Source of the DNA: Spinacia oleracea
Taxonomy: Eukaryota > Streptophyta > Magnoliopsida > Caryophyllales > Amaranthaceae
Length of the DNA stretch: 64,000 bases
Assembly: GCF_020520425.1 (NCBI RefSeq)
Contig: NC_079488.1
Span: 11,013,747-11,077,746, forward strand
Direction of reading: 5' to 3'
This document shows positions 1 to 10,157 of the stretch, piece after piece. Position 1 is the stretch's first letter. Each line of letters begins with the position of its first letter. The notes beneath the pieces are model-generated. The model saw only the letters and a list, made by a program, of their open reading frames with translations, was not told where the DNA came from and did not search any database. A program made the translations under genes and the position numbers.

Positions 1-990
1 CCCAAATCTGGATTGAAACATTTGCAAGCTCGTTCTCAACTCAGGCATTCCTTCAATGAGTGGATGCAATCTGTTCACAGATCAGCTAACAAGGTGAATA
101 ATACTCCATCTAATGTTGATATTGGTACGATTTCCATTCCAATATTGCAACAATTTGAAGAAGTAATGACTGAACATGCTGATAGTGTTGATGATGAATT
201 TAGGCCACCTGATCCAATTGAAATGCATCCTGTTTCTAGCCCTGTACAGATTTACCTTGATGATATACAGGATGAGGTGGATTTTTGGAATTCTTCCATT
301 ATCTACTATATTATTGGTGCTAATCCCCCAATACATGTTATGGAAGGGTTTATTAGGAGAATCTGGAAGAAATTTAATGTTGATAAGGTGGTGTTGGTGA
401 AAAAGGGAATCTACTTAGTGAGATTTCTGACTATGGACATGAGAGACAAAGTCACTTCTGGCCATTTTTTCTTTGAAAGAAAACCTATGGTAGTGAAACC
501 CTGGAGTGTTGATATGGATATGGAGAAGGAAGAGATCAAATCTGTCCCCATCTGGATTCAGTTGAGTCTGAATTTTAAGTATTGGGGTGAAAAATCTCTT
601 TTCAAGATTGTGAGTCAGTTAGGCAAACCAATTAAGAGGGATGCAGCCACTGTGAGTAGGGATAAACTTCAGTATGCTAGGGTGTTGGTTGATATTCCAA
701 TCACACAAAAGCTTCCTAATCAAGTTTCATTTATGAATGAGCATGGTGAGCTGGTTCAGGTACCTATCACCTATGAGTGGAGACCAACTGTTTGTGATAA
801 CTACAAACTAGTTGGACATTCAACCATTGAGTGTAGGAAGGGGAAAACTAAGAGAATATGGGTGCAGAAAAAACAACAAGTTCAGAATCACACAGAAGTG
901 GTGGCACCAGAGGTGGATCAGGAGGGGTTTCAAAGAACTCTCAGGCCAATCAGGGTTAGACCTACCAACTTGGTTCCAACACGTTGTTAA
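1..990 (+). CDS. LINE ORF1 protein, partial at 5' end (DUF4283-like, broken zinc knuckle)
   Basis: The frame is open from the window edge to a TAA at 988-990, with no ATG near the edge, so the start is probably upstream. The middle (about 290-760) reads like the DUF4283 nucleic-acid-binding domain of plant L1 ORF1 proteins, with motifs such as IWIQLSLNFKYW. It is followed by a zinc-knuckle region around 793-840. There the expected C-x2-C-x4-H-x4-C pattern is seen as CDNYKLVGHSTIEC, so the second Cys is Tyr and zinc binding is doubtful. In L1 elements ORF1 protein coats the RNA in the cytoplasm and assists target-primed reverse transcription. ORF2 follows 117 bases downstream in another frame. 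The ORF itself is uninterrupted here, but the ORF2 it would partner is broken. Confidence 0.8.
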   Translation, partial: PKSGLKHLQARSQLRHSFNEWMQSVHRSANKVNNTPSNVDIGTISIPILQQFEEVMTEHADSVDDEFRPPDPIEMHPVSSPVQIYLDDIQDEVDFWNSSIIYYIIGANPPIHVMEGFIRRIWKKFNVDKVVLVKKGIYLVRFLTMDMRDKVTSGHFFFERKPMVVKPWSVDMDMEKEEIKSVPIWIQLSLNFKYWGEKSLFKIVSQLGKPIKRDAATVSRDKLQYARVLVDIPITQKLPNQVSFMNEHGELVQVPITYEWRPTVCDNYKLVGHSTIECRKGKTKRIWVQKKQQVQNHTEVVAPEVDQEGFQRTLRPIRVRPTNLVPTRC

Positions 991-1106
991 TTCTTTCCAA
1001 ATGCTGAATGATGATGGTGGTCATAGTGCTTGCAGTACTGCTGAGTTGGATAGGGAAGATGACATTGAGGAGGGTAGCACAGGAAGAGGGAACTCTTCCA
1101 GATCTT

Positions 1107-4100
1107 ATGGATAGGATATTATCATGGAATGTTAGGGGTATCAACCTAGCTCAGAAACAGGATACTGTGAAGCATTTTCTTCATAAATATCATGTGGGGT
1201 TAGTTGGTCTCCTAGAGCATAAGGTTAAGCTTCCTAACTTAGGGAAGCTTTACCAAAGAGTTTTCCCAAATTGGTGTTTCTCTAGTAATGCAAGTTACCA
1301 TAATGGTGGCAGAATTGTTTTGGCTTGGAATCCAGGAAGCTTTTCTGTGAGTATCCAAGTAGCTTCTAGTCAGTTTATGCATTGCTTCATACAACCAGTG
1401 AGTGGTATGCCTATTTTTTTCTGTACCTTCATTTATGCTTTCAATGATAGCTCTAATAGAGAAGTGTTGTGGAAAGATTTGAAAGCTTTAAACACTCAGG
1501 ATGTCTGGATCTTGTGTGGAGATTTCAATTGTGTTATGAGTAATGATGAGAGAGTTGGCTCCCCTGTTAGGAATGCTGAAATAATGGATATTTGTGATTG
1601 TATGCATTTCTGTAGCATGGAAGATATTAAGAGTGTGGGTAATTTCTATACTTGGAATAATAAACAGCATGGTACAGCTAGAGTTTTTTCTAAAATTGAT
1701 AGAATAATGGCTAATCCTAAGTGGTTAGGTGTTTATAGCTCAGCTGAAGTGTGTTTTATGAATGAGGGTTGTTTTGATCATTCCCCTGGATTGTTGACTG
1801 TCTATCCTAGGGATACAGGGGGGGAAAAAAGCCTTTTAAGTATTTTACAATGTGGAAATCTGCTCCTCATTTTCTGACTCTTATCCAAGAACAATGGAGT
1901 GGTACAGTTCAAGTGAGCAAGATGTTTGGTGTTGTTCACAAACTGAAGAAGGTGAAGTTGGTGCTCAAAGAGTTGAATAGAAAGGGATTCTCTGATGTTC
2001 AAGCTGCTGATCTTCAAGCATACCATGACATGATTGCAGCTCAGACATCAATACATCTTGATCCTGCTGATCAGAGTCTCGCTGATGCAGAACTCAGTGC
2101 AGTGCAAAATTACAAAAATAAACATCAAGCTTATTTAGAGTTTTTGAAACAGAAGGCAAAGGCTTCATGGATTAGGGATGGTGATGAAAATACCTCCCTC
2201 TTCCATCAGAGTATCAAAGCTAGGAATAATCATAACCAAGTTTACATCATTCATGGCATGGATGGGATTTGGAGAGATAATCCTGCTGATATCTCTCAAG
2301 CTTTCTTGGATTATTACACAACTTTGTTCGGTAATACTCACACTAATAGAAGACCTGTTCTTAGTCATATTGTCCAAGCTGGTCCCTTGATTACAGATGC
2401 TCATAGAGATATTCTAAATGCTCCATATACAGCTGGTGAGGTGAAGAAAGCTTTGTTCTCTATTCCTGGTAGGAAAGCACCAGCGCCTGATGGGTATGGA
2501 TCCTACTTCTATAAAGATGCTTGGAACATTGTTGGTGATGATGTTATCAATGCTGTTCTGGATGTTCTCCAACAAGGCAGATTTCTTAAGGAGTTAAATC
2601 ATACAGTCATTACTCTCATTCCTAAGACTAAGTGTCCAAAGAATGTGAGTGAATTCAGACCTATATCCTGTTGTAATACTCTGTATAAATGCATTACTAA
2701 GGTGATTTGTAGTAGATTGAGGCAAGTATTATCAGATTTGATCATTGAGAATCAAGGGGGGTTTGTACATGGCAGATACATAGTGCATAATATCATGGTG
2801 GTTCAGGATTTGGTAAAACAGTATGGTAGGAAGAGTGCTAAACCAAGTTGTATGATGAAGATTGATCTTTAAAAAGCATATGACACAGTTGATTGGGATT
2901 TCCTGCAAGAAATGTTGGTACAGCTGGGTTTTCCTGGAGCTTTTGTGGCTCTTGTGATGGAGTGTGTGACCACCCCTAGGTTCTCTCTGATGCTTAATGG
3001 CACAATGCATGGATTTTTCAAGTCAAAAAGGGGTTTAAGACAAGGTGATCCCATGTCTCCCCTTCTGTTTGTGATCTTCATGGAATACCTGTCCAGAATT
3101 CTCTACAAAATGAGTGAGTTGTCTCAATTTCAGTTTCATCCTAGATGCAAAGAACTTAAGCTCACTCATCTATGCTTTGCTGATGATCTAATCCTATGTA
3201 GTAAAGGTGAGTTCCCCTCTGTGTATCTTCTGCTTCAAGCTTTTAAGCTGTTCTCCAATTCTTCTGGTTTGTTAGCCAACAAGTAGAAGTCAACTATCTA
3301 CTGCTGTGGTATGGCCGAGAATGAAATCAACAGAATTGTCAATGTTTCTGGTTTTACTAGGAGTCAGCTTCCTTTTAAGTACTTAGGTGTTCCCATCTGT
3401 GCTAAAAGAATTTCTGCTGCTCAATGTGATGTCTTAGTGGATAAGATGGTTGCTAGGATTAAAGTCCGGAGTTCAAGGAATCTTTCCTACACAGCAAGAA
3501 TGCAACTCATTAATTCTATGTTGATGAGTATTCATATGTACTGGGCTCAGGTATTTATTTTACCCAAGAAATTTCTGCAGGAAGTTACTAAAGTTTGTAG
3601 AGCATTTCTCTGGAGTGGGCAAGCTTACAGTCAGAAAAACAGTAACATTTCTTGGGAAAGTTCATGTTGTGATAAGAAGCAAGGTGGACTTGGATTTAGA
3701 GATGTTGTCAGATGGAATATTGCTAGCATTGGAAAATATGTTTGGGACATTGCTTCCAAGCAGGATAATGTTTGGATCAAATGGGTTCATGCTGTGTACA
3801 TTAAGGATGGGGATTGGTGGGAGTATAAACCTGTAGCTTCTGCTAGCTGGTATTGGAAGAAGATATGTGCCATAAAAGAGAGATTGAAACTAGTTTATAC
3901 TCAAACTGAGTTAGCTGCTATGCCTCATTATTCTGTGAAAACAGTTTATGAGAAAATCATTGGACCAAAACCTGTGATTCAGTGGGATAATATGGTGTGG
4001 AATAGGCTGAATATCCCTAAGAATAGATTCATATGTTGGTTGGCAGTGCAGGACAGGCTTCAAACCACTGCAAAATTGGCAAGATTTGGTGTTAGTAATA

Positions 4101-4481
4101 CTGCAAGTTTCCTGATTTGTGGACAAGCTGATGAAGATCATAAGCATCTATTCTTTGCTTGTCCCTATAGCAGCAGATGCATTAGTGCTCTCAAAACTTG
4201 GTTAGGGATTACTTATTCCACTGGTAATCTGAAGCAGCTCATGAGGTGCATTGCTCATGGCAGAATGTCAAAGTTTAGAAGGCAAGTTAGCTAGCTTTGC
4301 AATGCTAGCTGCTGCAGTGTATGCTGTTTGGTCAAGTAGGAATGGTTGTTTTTGGAATGCTTCCTTTCCAACTGTTCAGAATATGGTAGCTAGAGTTAAG
4401 AAAAATGTTAGAGATCGAATTTTGGTTGTTTTACCTAAACATGTATCTAGGAGAGATAGCTCGTGGTTTGCTACTCTGTAA
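1107..4481 (+). pseudogene. LINE ORF2 (endonuclease, reverse transcriptase, zf-RVT), multiply broken
   Basis: The ORF starts at ATG 1107 with MDRILSWNVRGIN, the usual beginning of the APE-type endonuclease domain; GDFN (about 1519-1530), SKIDRI and the FDHSP motif follow. The frame shifts near the G7A6 run at 1818-1830, and the coding continues in frame 2 with the plant LINE linker WIRDGDENTSLFHQS and RT motifs, including the catalytic FADD at 3176-3187. The frame is stopped by TAA at 2870-2872 (in DL*KAYD) and TAG at 3284-3286. The zf-RVT region (about 3980-4170) ends with [10 protein letters not shown] second frameshift near 4250-4294 moves the last 60 or so codons to another frame, ending at 4481. 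The intact protein would nick DNA and copy the LINE RNA at the nick; this copy cannot be translated as one product. Confidence 0.9.
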
Positions 4482-4621
4482 GATAGTTTTCTGTTTCTAG
4501 CTCTTTGATGGAATGGTCCAACCTAGTTGGTTTGTTTCATCCTTGAGTTAGTTTAGGTTGTAATCTGTTTTGAGCTTAATATTATTCGATCTTGCTTGCC
4601 TAGCAAAAAAAAAAAAAAAAA

Positions 4622-4796
4622 GATGGTAATGAGAGTTATTCTCCAAACTTGAGGTCTTGTGTTCAAACCTTGTTGCATTTATTTTTGGTTGTCAATAACA
4701 TCACATAGCCTTAGTGAGTGGATGATGTGGCGTAACAGGAGAGTTATAAGTGGCACATAAACTTTTTCCGCAACGCCTTTAATATATTAGTATAGA
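4622..4796 (-). mobile_element. Helitron-type 5' terminus (minus orientation)
   Basis: Read on the minus strand, the DNA from 4796 starts TCTATACTAATATATTAAAG, which fits the TC-plus-AT-rich start of plant Helitrons. It is followed by T at 4797, as expected for insertion between A and T. The related flank at 58001-58020 lacks this DNA and reads ...CTAA|TATGC at the same point, so 4796/4797 is a real insertion edge. The other end is not seen; the LINE may have inserted into it. A tRNA-like A box and B box around 4624-4672 may be an old SINE piece inside. Confidence 0.5.
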
Positions 4797-5350
4797 TATG
4801 CAATTTCCTACTTACTACGTATTATATATTTCATACGTAGTATGTTTTAATATGATAATTTGACCAAAATATTCTATATGACTAATTAATATGTTAGTTT
4901 GACAAAAATATTGAGTAAAAATATTTCTATTATTGATATGACGATTTGACTAAAATATCACCAAAATCGTCTAATACGGTCATATTTTATAATCCTGTAT
5001 TTTCTTTTTTCACACGTATACTTCATACATACATAAACGGTTTATATAAAAGGAGAGAGAGAATTAAAAAAAGTAGATATGTTTTTTTAGAACAATAGTT
5101 TTTGGCGGGAAAATGTTGCACCAGAAAGTGACATGTATCATTTATGGTGTATGTTTAAGTATATACTGTAATAAATGGGAAAGTATTAGACGATTTAGTT
5201 CTCCAATGAATTTGATTGACTAAAGTTATAATATTTTGCACGGTTTTGGACATAATATTAAGAACATTTATGTTACAATAATGTAAAAGAAATATTCTAA
5301 ACGTAAAAATCAAAATGGGACATATAAAACGAAATATGTACAGAATTCTA

Positions 5351-5621
5351 CCTCCGTTTGATCAAGTTCTTTACGCTTTGAAAAATGTGTCCAACAATAA
5401 AAACTTTGACCATAAATTCTCACTATTATATCTATAAAAAATTATCATGAGATATCTTGTTAGATTCGTCTCGAAATGTATTTTATGAATATCAATTTTT
5501 TATAATTTTTTGCCATACAAAATTGGATATATTAACGGTCAAACATTGCATCAGAGTCCGTGCAAATAGTAAGTGTAAAGATCTTTTTAAAACGAAAGTT
5601 GTATAAAAAAAGGACGGATGA
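5351..5621. mobile_element. Stowaway-like MITE, copy A
   Basis: It starts CCTCCGTTTGATCAAG after TA and ends with a rough inverted partner, GGACGGATG, near TA at 5624. About 270 bases, AT-rich, no coding. It is also present at about 58559-58830. The ends are degenerate, so the exact boundary may be off by a few bases. Confidence 0.5.
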
Positions 5622-5735
5622 AATAATTTTTAAATTATTTTTTCAATCTACCGTTCACGTAATTTTTGTTTTATTCCATATCCAAGGCCATCATTTTTTT
5701 TCTAATCGATGACCAAAGCCTTCACCGAGCAATCC

Positions 5736-5996
5736 GTGGATTATGGACCGTGGTGCACATAGAGCATGGTGTACCAAAAGAACATATGTGCATAAGCAAA
5801 AGAACATGACACTACGGCGAAAGAACATGCGATATAATATTTCACTTTTTTGTTATAAAAATAATATATTATTTTGCTATTTATTAAAAACCTAAATAAA
5901 AAAAATACTCATGTTCTTTTCTCGTAACTAGATGTTCTTTCAATTATATACTAGTGTTCTTAAGATGCACCATGCTCTATGTGCACCATAGTCCAC
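5736..5996. mobile_element. MITE with about 42-bp terminal inverted repeats, copy A
   Basis: The left end GTGGATTATGGACCGTGGTG and the reverse complement of the right end (GTGGACTATGGTGCACATAG) form a long inverted repeat with the shared core TGCACATAGAGCATGGTG. The loop is AT-rich and non-coding. The same element is at 58942-59185 in the second flank copy. The superfamily is not assigned because no target duplication is obvious. Confidence 0.65.
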
Positions 5997-6353
5997 CTTC
6001 TAAATTGCGATTCACCAAGTTTGGAAGTACTATATATAAATCTATAATGTCTATTGTGAATAATTGTATTGATAGTTATTAAATGAGCCCTCATAATTTG
6101 AATGGGGGTCCTTCAAAGATAGAAAAAATGAATGGGGTAGTGTATACTATACCTTGGGTTTTTATGAAAAAGTCAAGCCACCGACAAATTTAATACTTGT
6201 ATTAATTTAAACAATGTGAACGCATACATAAAATTTATTTCACGCACCACATTGATAATTTAATTAATATCACGAAAATACTAGTGATTATTATGAAAGT
6301 GTGTTAGAACGATGAGGATATGCATATGAAAAAGAGAAATTAGAGTACATGAG

Positions 6354-6812
6354 TAGGGGTGTTAACGAGCCGAGCCGGCTCGCAACTGCTCGATGCTCGG
6401 CTCGACAAAGCTCGGTAAAAAATCGAGTTGAGCTCGGGTTCAGCTCGAGAACTTAACGAGCTAAGCCTGAGCTATCAATGGCTCGTTTCAAAAGCTCGTG
6501 AGCAAGATCGAGTTCTTTTTAATATATGTATTTTTTATAAATTAATTTTTGCAGAAATTAATTTTAATAGATATTTATTTTTAACATATAAAACATGTAA
6601 AAGTGGATAAACATGTTTCTTAATTAAACATTTGATGATCAACCTCGAGCGAGTCTATCGAGCCTCAACGAGCCTATCGAGCTTCGAGTCGAACCGAGTT
6701 CGATTTTAATGTTTTGAGCTCGAACTCGAGCCCAATTTCCCAGGCTTGATGAGCTTCGAGCTCGAGCCGAGTCTTTATAGGCTAGGTCTCGGCTCGGCTC
6801 ATTATCACCCTA
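6354..6812. mobile_element. hAT-type MITE rich in GAGCTCG-like words
   Basis: The terminal inverted repeats are TAGGGGTGTTAACGAGCCG and, reading inward from the right end, TAGGGTGATAATGAGCCGAG. An 8-bp target duplication flanks it: TACATGAG (6346-6353) and TATATGAG (6813-6820), 7 of 8 matching. The related site near 41013-41025 has no such insertion. The interior is an imperfect inverted structure of CTCGA/GAGCTC words with an AT-rich centre and no coding capacity. Confidence 0.8.
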
Positions 6813-6873
6813 TATATGAGTAACTTACAATACTTTCATAAGAACTCCTACAATTACAGTGCATTGGAACCAA

Positions 6874-7038
6874 CCAATTGACTGTTAGTTCAGTAGTGGT
6901 TGGGGCTGAACTTGGTAAAGAGGACCCCGTGTTCGATATCCCGCAACAACAATTGGGAGGGAACTGAAACCTATCCAGCCATAATTCGTTCTGAATCCGA
7001 ATTAACTCTAGGGGTAAACTGGGTGCTAACACCAAAAA
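6874..7038 (+). mobile_element. tRNA-derived SINE
   Basis: It has a Pol III A-box-like TTAGTTCAGTAGTGG (6885-6899) and a B-box-like GTTCGATATCC (6931-6941). It is flanked by an 18-bp target duplication, 6856-6873 and 7039-7056, with 16 of 18 matching. The related flank at 41065-41090 is an empty site. Length 165 bp and no ORF fit a SINE. Confidence 0.82.
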
Positions 7039-7278
7039 ACAGTGCATTAAAACCAATGTTTTTAAATAATGATTTCAATAATACTTTGTATAAGACAAAA
7101 CAACATATAATTTTCTTCTCCTAAACTAATGTACAAATGTTAAAGGGACAATAATATAAATTAGGAACGTTGGGAGTACTACTAAATAATATTTGGTACA
7201 ATATTGTTACAGAGTCAAAACATTGGTTGTGAAAATTTAAATTTTGAAAAGCAAGTTCTACGAGCTGGGTAAGGTAAC

Positions 7279-8567
7279 TGTTGGTTTACACCAAACTCAG
7301 GCCCGACCCTGGGCATAGGCGAGGAGTGCGACGGCCTAGGCCCCAGAGTCGAAAGGGGTCCCTAACATAATTCGCGTCCAGTTGTTTAGTATTAGTATAA
7401 TGTAACACAATAATGTCAGTAGAAGAGTTCCTGGCTCAGTGTTAACTGAAATTTGTTTAATTTTTCGGAAATCACGGGATCGATTCCCGACTCCCTCTTT
7501 TTCCGCTTCCTTCGTTTTTTTACTCCGTACTTCTGTTCTTTTTTCTTTTTGTCTTTCTTTCAAATCTCTTTTTTAGTCTTTTCTTTATTTATTTTTTTTG
7601 TTTTGATAACGTTTCTTTTTCTTTTTCCTCTTTTCATATTTTAATTTATGTTTTTTTAAAAATGTATTTAAGTCTTTTCCTTCCTAAGAATTACGGGAGT
7701 AGCTTCTAATGAAGATCATTCAACATTTTTTCAAAATATTAGCATATACAAATTTATTTGTATTAAGAAATTTAATTGTCACATTAAATTAGTTCGTCAA
7801 ATACTTCTTGCACGATCTAAGATCAATTTCATTCACGTGTTCCTTCTTTTTGTGAAACCTTATATACTTACAAGATATGAACATTCTTCATCTTTTTTTA
7901 TAACGACATCATGGAGATAAGATGAAAAAAAATTATTGCATCAACATATTTATATTTACGGTGTACTCCGTAGATAAATGTACATTAAAAATAGAAACAA
8001 ACATATTATTATTGTTATTTTAATTAAATTATTTTTTATATATTGCGTAGATTTTGAAGTTTAAATTTTTTATTTATATGCGGTGCCCATATTTCTTTTT
8101 TTGCCTAGGGCCCATTAAATGTCAGGACCGGCTCTGACCATACTAATGCTACATCAACATCTCAATGCAGCATGCAGTGCAACTCTACTACAACACCTCA
8201 CTGCAGCAAGCATTGCAATACAGTCATCACCAAGTCAGCAGTCAATAGCCTAGTTTCTAGAATCTTGAACTAATAACCACATCTCCCTGATTTCAGGAAG
8301 TTTGTTATGACTTCAGTTATGTGTAATAGGCTAGTTGCATCCTAGATGTACGAGCAGAATCATTCTGATTGGCTCTCATGTTTATGCTTATTTTTGATTG
8401 GTTGTAACACCTCATAGCTGATGTAGTATTTAAGCTAGCTAAGGTTGTAAGAACTGATTCATTCAGTCATAATTCAATATAGTTGATTGATTCTCTCCAA
8501 TATCTCTCTCTAAAATCATTAGCTTATAGTTTTCTCTGATGTTCTTCATAGATCATGAAAACTTACA
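7279..8567 (+). repeat. 5' LTR of the copia element, split by a hAT-type insertion
   Basis: It begins TGTTGGTTTACACC and ends ATCATGAAAACTTACA. Without the 839-bp insertion at 7298-8136 and its 8-bp duplication it would be 442 bp, exactly the length of the 3' LTR. Confidence 0.92.
7298..8136. mobile_element. Non-autonomous hAT-type DNA transposon inside the LTR
   Basis: The ends are CAGGCCCGACCCTGGGC and, inward from the right, CAGAGCCGGTCCTGACA, which fit hAT terminal repeats. The 8-bp target duplication is ACCAAACT/ACCATACT, and the 3' LTR of the same copia gives the empty site (ACCATAGTAATG). The interior is T-rich with no transposase ORF. At about 7425-7490 there is a tRNA-like A box (TGGCTCAGTG) and B box (GATCGATTCC), perhaps a captured SINE head. 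Confidence 0.85.
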
Positions 8568-8581
8568 TCGTATGAGAGCAG
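8568..8581 (+). other. Primer-binding site (tRNA-iMet type, degenerate)
   Basis: TCGTATGAGAGCAG directly after the 5' LTR resembles the usual TGGTATCAGAGC complement of the initiator Met tRNA, with two or three changes. Confidence 0.7.
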
Positions 8582-8709
8582 AATCTTTAGATCCTGCATA
8601 AGTTCCGCAAGTTTTTCTTCATTCTCACTTTAAATTAAGTAGAATTTCTCTTTAATCTGTTGCTTGTTCAACTGAAATTCTTTAAAATTTCATCAAGAAA
8701 TCCAGAAAA

Positions 8710-9000
8710 ATGCCTACTAATCAAGTAGATCCTTCCCTCAATCCAAGTTCTGCTTATTACTAAAGTAACAATGATCTGAATGACTGGAAACGTTCTATGA
8801 TGATTGCATTATCAGCAAGGAACAAGTTATGCTTTGTTGATGGAAGCTTAAATCAACCAGCCACAAATTCTTCCAATTACAAAATCTAGTGCAAATGTAA
8901 TGATCCGGTAATCTCTTGGATGTTAGCTTCTCTTAAACCTTCAATTTTAAGAAGTGTTTTATACCTAAGAACAACAAGCTAGGGAAATCTGGCTTGATCT
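8710..9000 (+). pseudogene. copia gag remnant
   Basis: ATG at 8710 begins MPTNQVDPSLNPSSAYY, followed at once by a stop. The frame then reads SNDLNDWKRSMMIAL and SARNKLCFVDG, the gag motif around the conserved Trp in plant copia elements, and WMLASLKPSI. Further stops break the frame. The sequence then jumps near 9000 to the GAG-pre-integrase motif, so the rest of gag, the zinc knuckle and the protease are deleted. The encoded Gag would have formed the cytoplasmic virus-like particle. Confidence 0.75.
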
Positions 9001-9013
9001 TAAAGAAAGTTTT

Positions 9014-9840
9014 TTTGGCATCTTAGATTAGGTCATATATCTTTTGGAAAAATAAAGAACATAAAGGGAATTGATGTTAAAGGTTGTTTAGCATAGTGTT
9101 TCTGTCAGATTTGCCCTATGGCTAAGAAAACTAGATTTCCATTTACAACTAGTAGTATCAAAACTACTGCACCATTTCAGTTGTTACACATTGATGTGTG
9201 GGGTCCTTACTCTGTATTTGATTCCTCAAGATGTAATCAGTTTCTCACCATAGTGGATGATTACACAAGAATGACATGGACTCACCTAATGAAAAGTAAA
9301 ATTGATTCAGTTCAAATTATGACTCAATTCCTATTGTATGTTGAGAATTAATTTGGTACATCTGTCAAACACATTAGATCATAATGCCCCTGATCTAACT
9401 GAGGGTGATATGAAACAATTTCTTATCAACAAGGGTATTTTACAACAAAAGAGTTGCAACCATACACCTCAACAAAATGGTGTTGTGAAAAGAAAACACA
9501 AGCACCTTCTGGAAACTTCTAGGGCATTGTTCTTTCAATCTAAACTACCAGAAAAGTTTGGGAGTGACTGTATTCTGACTCCAACATACTTGATCAACAA
9601 TGCCTCTCAAGAGCATTCAATTTTCTACACACCATATGAAAAATTGTTCAAAGCTCATGTTGATCTTTCTCATTTAAAGGTGTTTGGTTGCCTATGTTAC
9701 ATTACTACATCCAAAGTCCATAGATCAAAATTTGATCCTAGAGCTGATCCATGTTCTCCTTGGCTATCCTCCCCATCAAAAGTCTTACAAGGTTCTGAAC
9801 CTAGGCACAAATAAAACAATAATCTTAAGGGATGTGATTT
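9014..9840 (+). pseudogene. copia GAG-pre-integrase and integrase, broken
   Basis: A WHLRLGHISFGKI motif (about 9017-9055) and a Cys pair form the HHCC finger, with a stop between the Cys residues. The first catalytic Asp is in LLHIDVWGPY (about 9182-9211). The second, expected in IRSDNAP, is destroyed by a small deletion near 9377-9385 that also shifts the frame. The third active-site position reads [10 protein letters not shown] (about 9478-9507), where copia integrases normally have Glu; here it is Lys. The C-terminal [10 protein letters not shown] region and a Ser/Thr/Pro-rich linker follow to about 10140. Both the frame and the D,D,E site are lost, so this integrase cannot function. Confidence 0.88.
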
Positions 9841-10157
9841 TCTATGAAAAACACTTTCCCTTTAATTTTTCTTATACTCCATCTACTGATTATCCTACTC
9901 AGTTCTTCTTACCTATCATTACACCATTTTCTACAGAAGATCATTCTTTTTCAAATCCTCCATTTGATTCACACACTCATACTCACACAATTACTGATTC
10001 TATTTCTAACCCTATTCCTGATTCCTCTCCTACTATTGTTCCTGATTCCCTTTCTACTCCCTCTTCATTTACTTCTTTTCCCACTAGAAAATCCACCAGA
10101 TCCACCAAACCACCTTCTCATTTAAAAAATTATATTTGTCCTTAAACAACCAAGCAC

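Larger units (their letters stand above)
1..4621 (+). mobile_element. L1-clade LINE, cut by the left edge, degenerate
   Basis: Order is that of a plant L1 LINE: ORF1 with a DUF4283-like domain, an apurinic-type endonuclease, reverse transcriptase, a zf-RVT region, a short 3' UTR (4482-4604) and a poly(A) tail (4605-4620). The 5' end and left target duplication lie outside the window, so the full length is unknown. ORF2 has two frameshifts and two in-frame stops, so this copy cannot move on its own. The poly(A) tail abuts Helitron-like DNA on the right. Confidence 0.92.
4797..6250. repeat. Segmental duplication, copy A (germin-array flank)
   Basis: This 1.45-kb stretch is repeated almost base for base at 58006-59442, in the same orientation, apart from small indels and substitutions. 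It contains two internal MITEs that are present in both copies, so they inserted before the duplication. On the right it continues into the flank of the germin-like gene at 13213. No coding region was found; short ORFs inside are AT-rich noise. Confidence 0.92.

Noticed and set aside
7453-7644. Phe-rich 63-codon ORF
   Set aside because: Polypyrimidine tract inside the hAT-type insertion.
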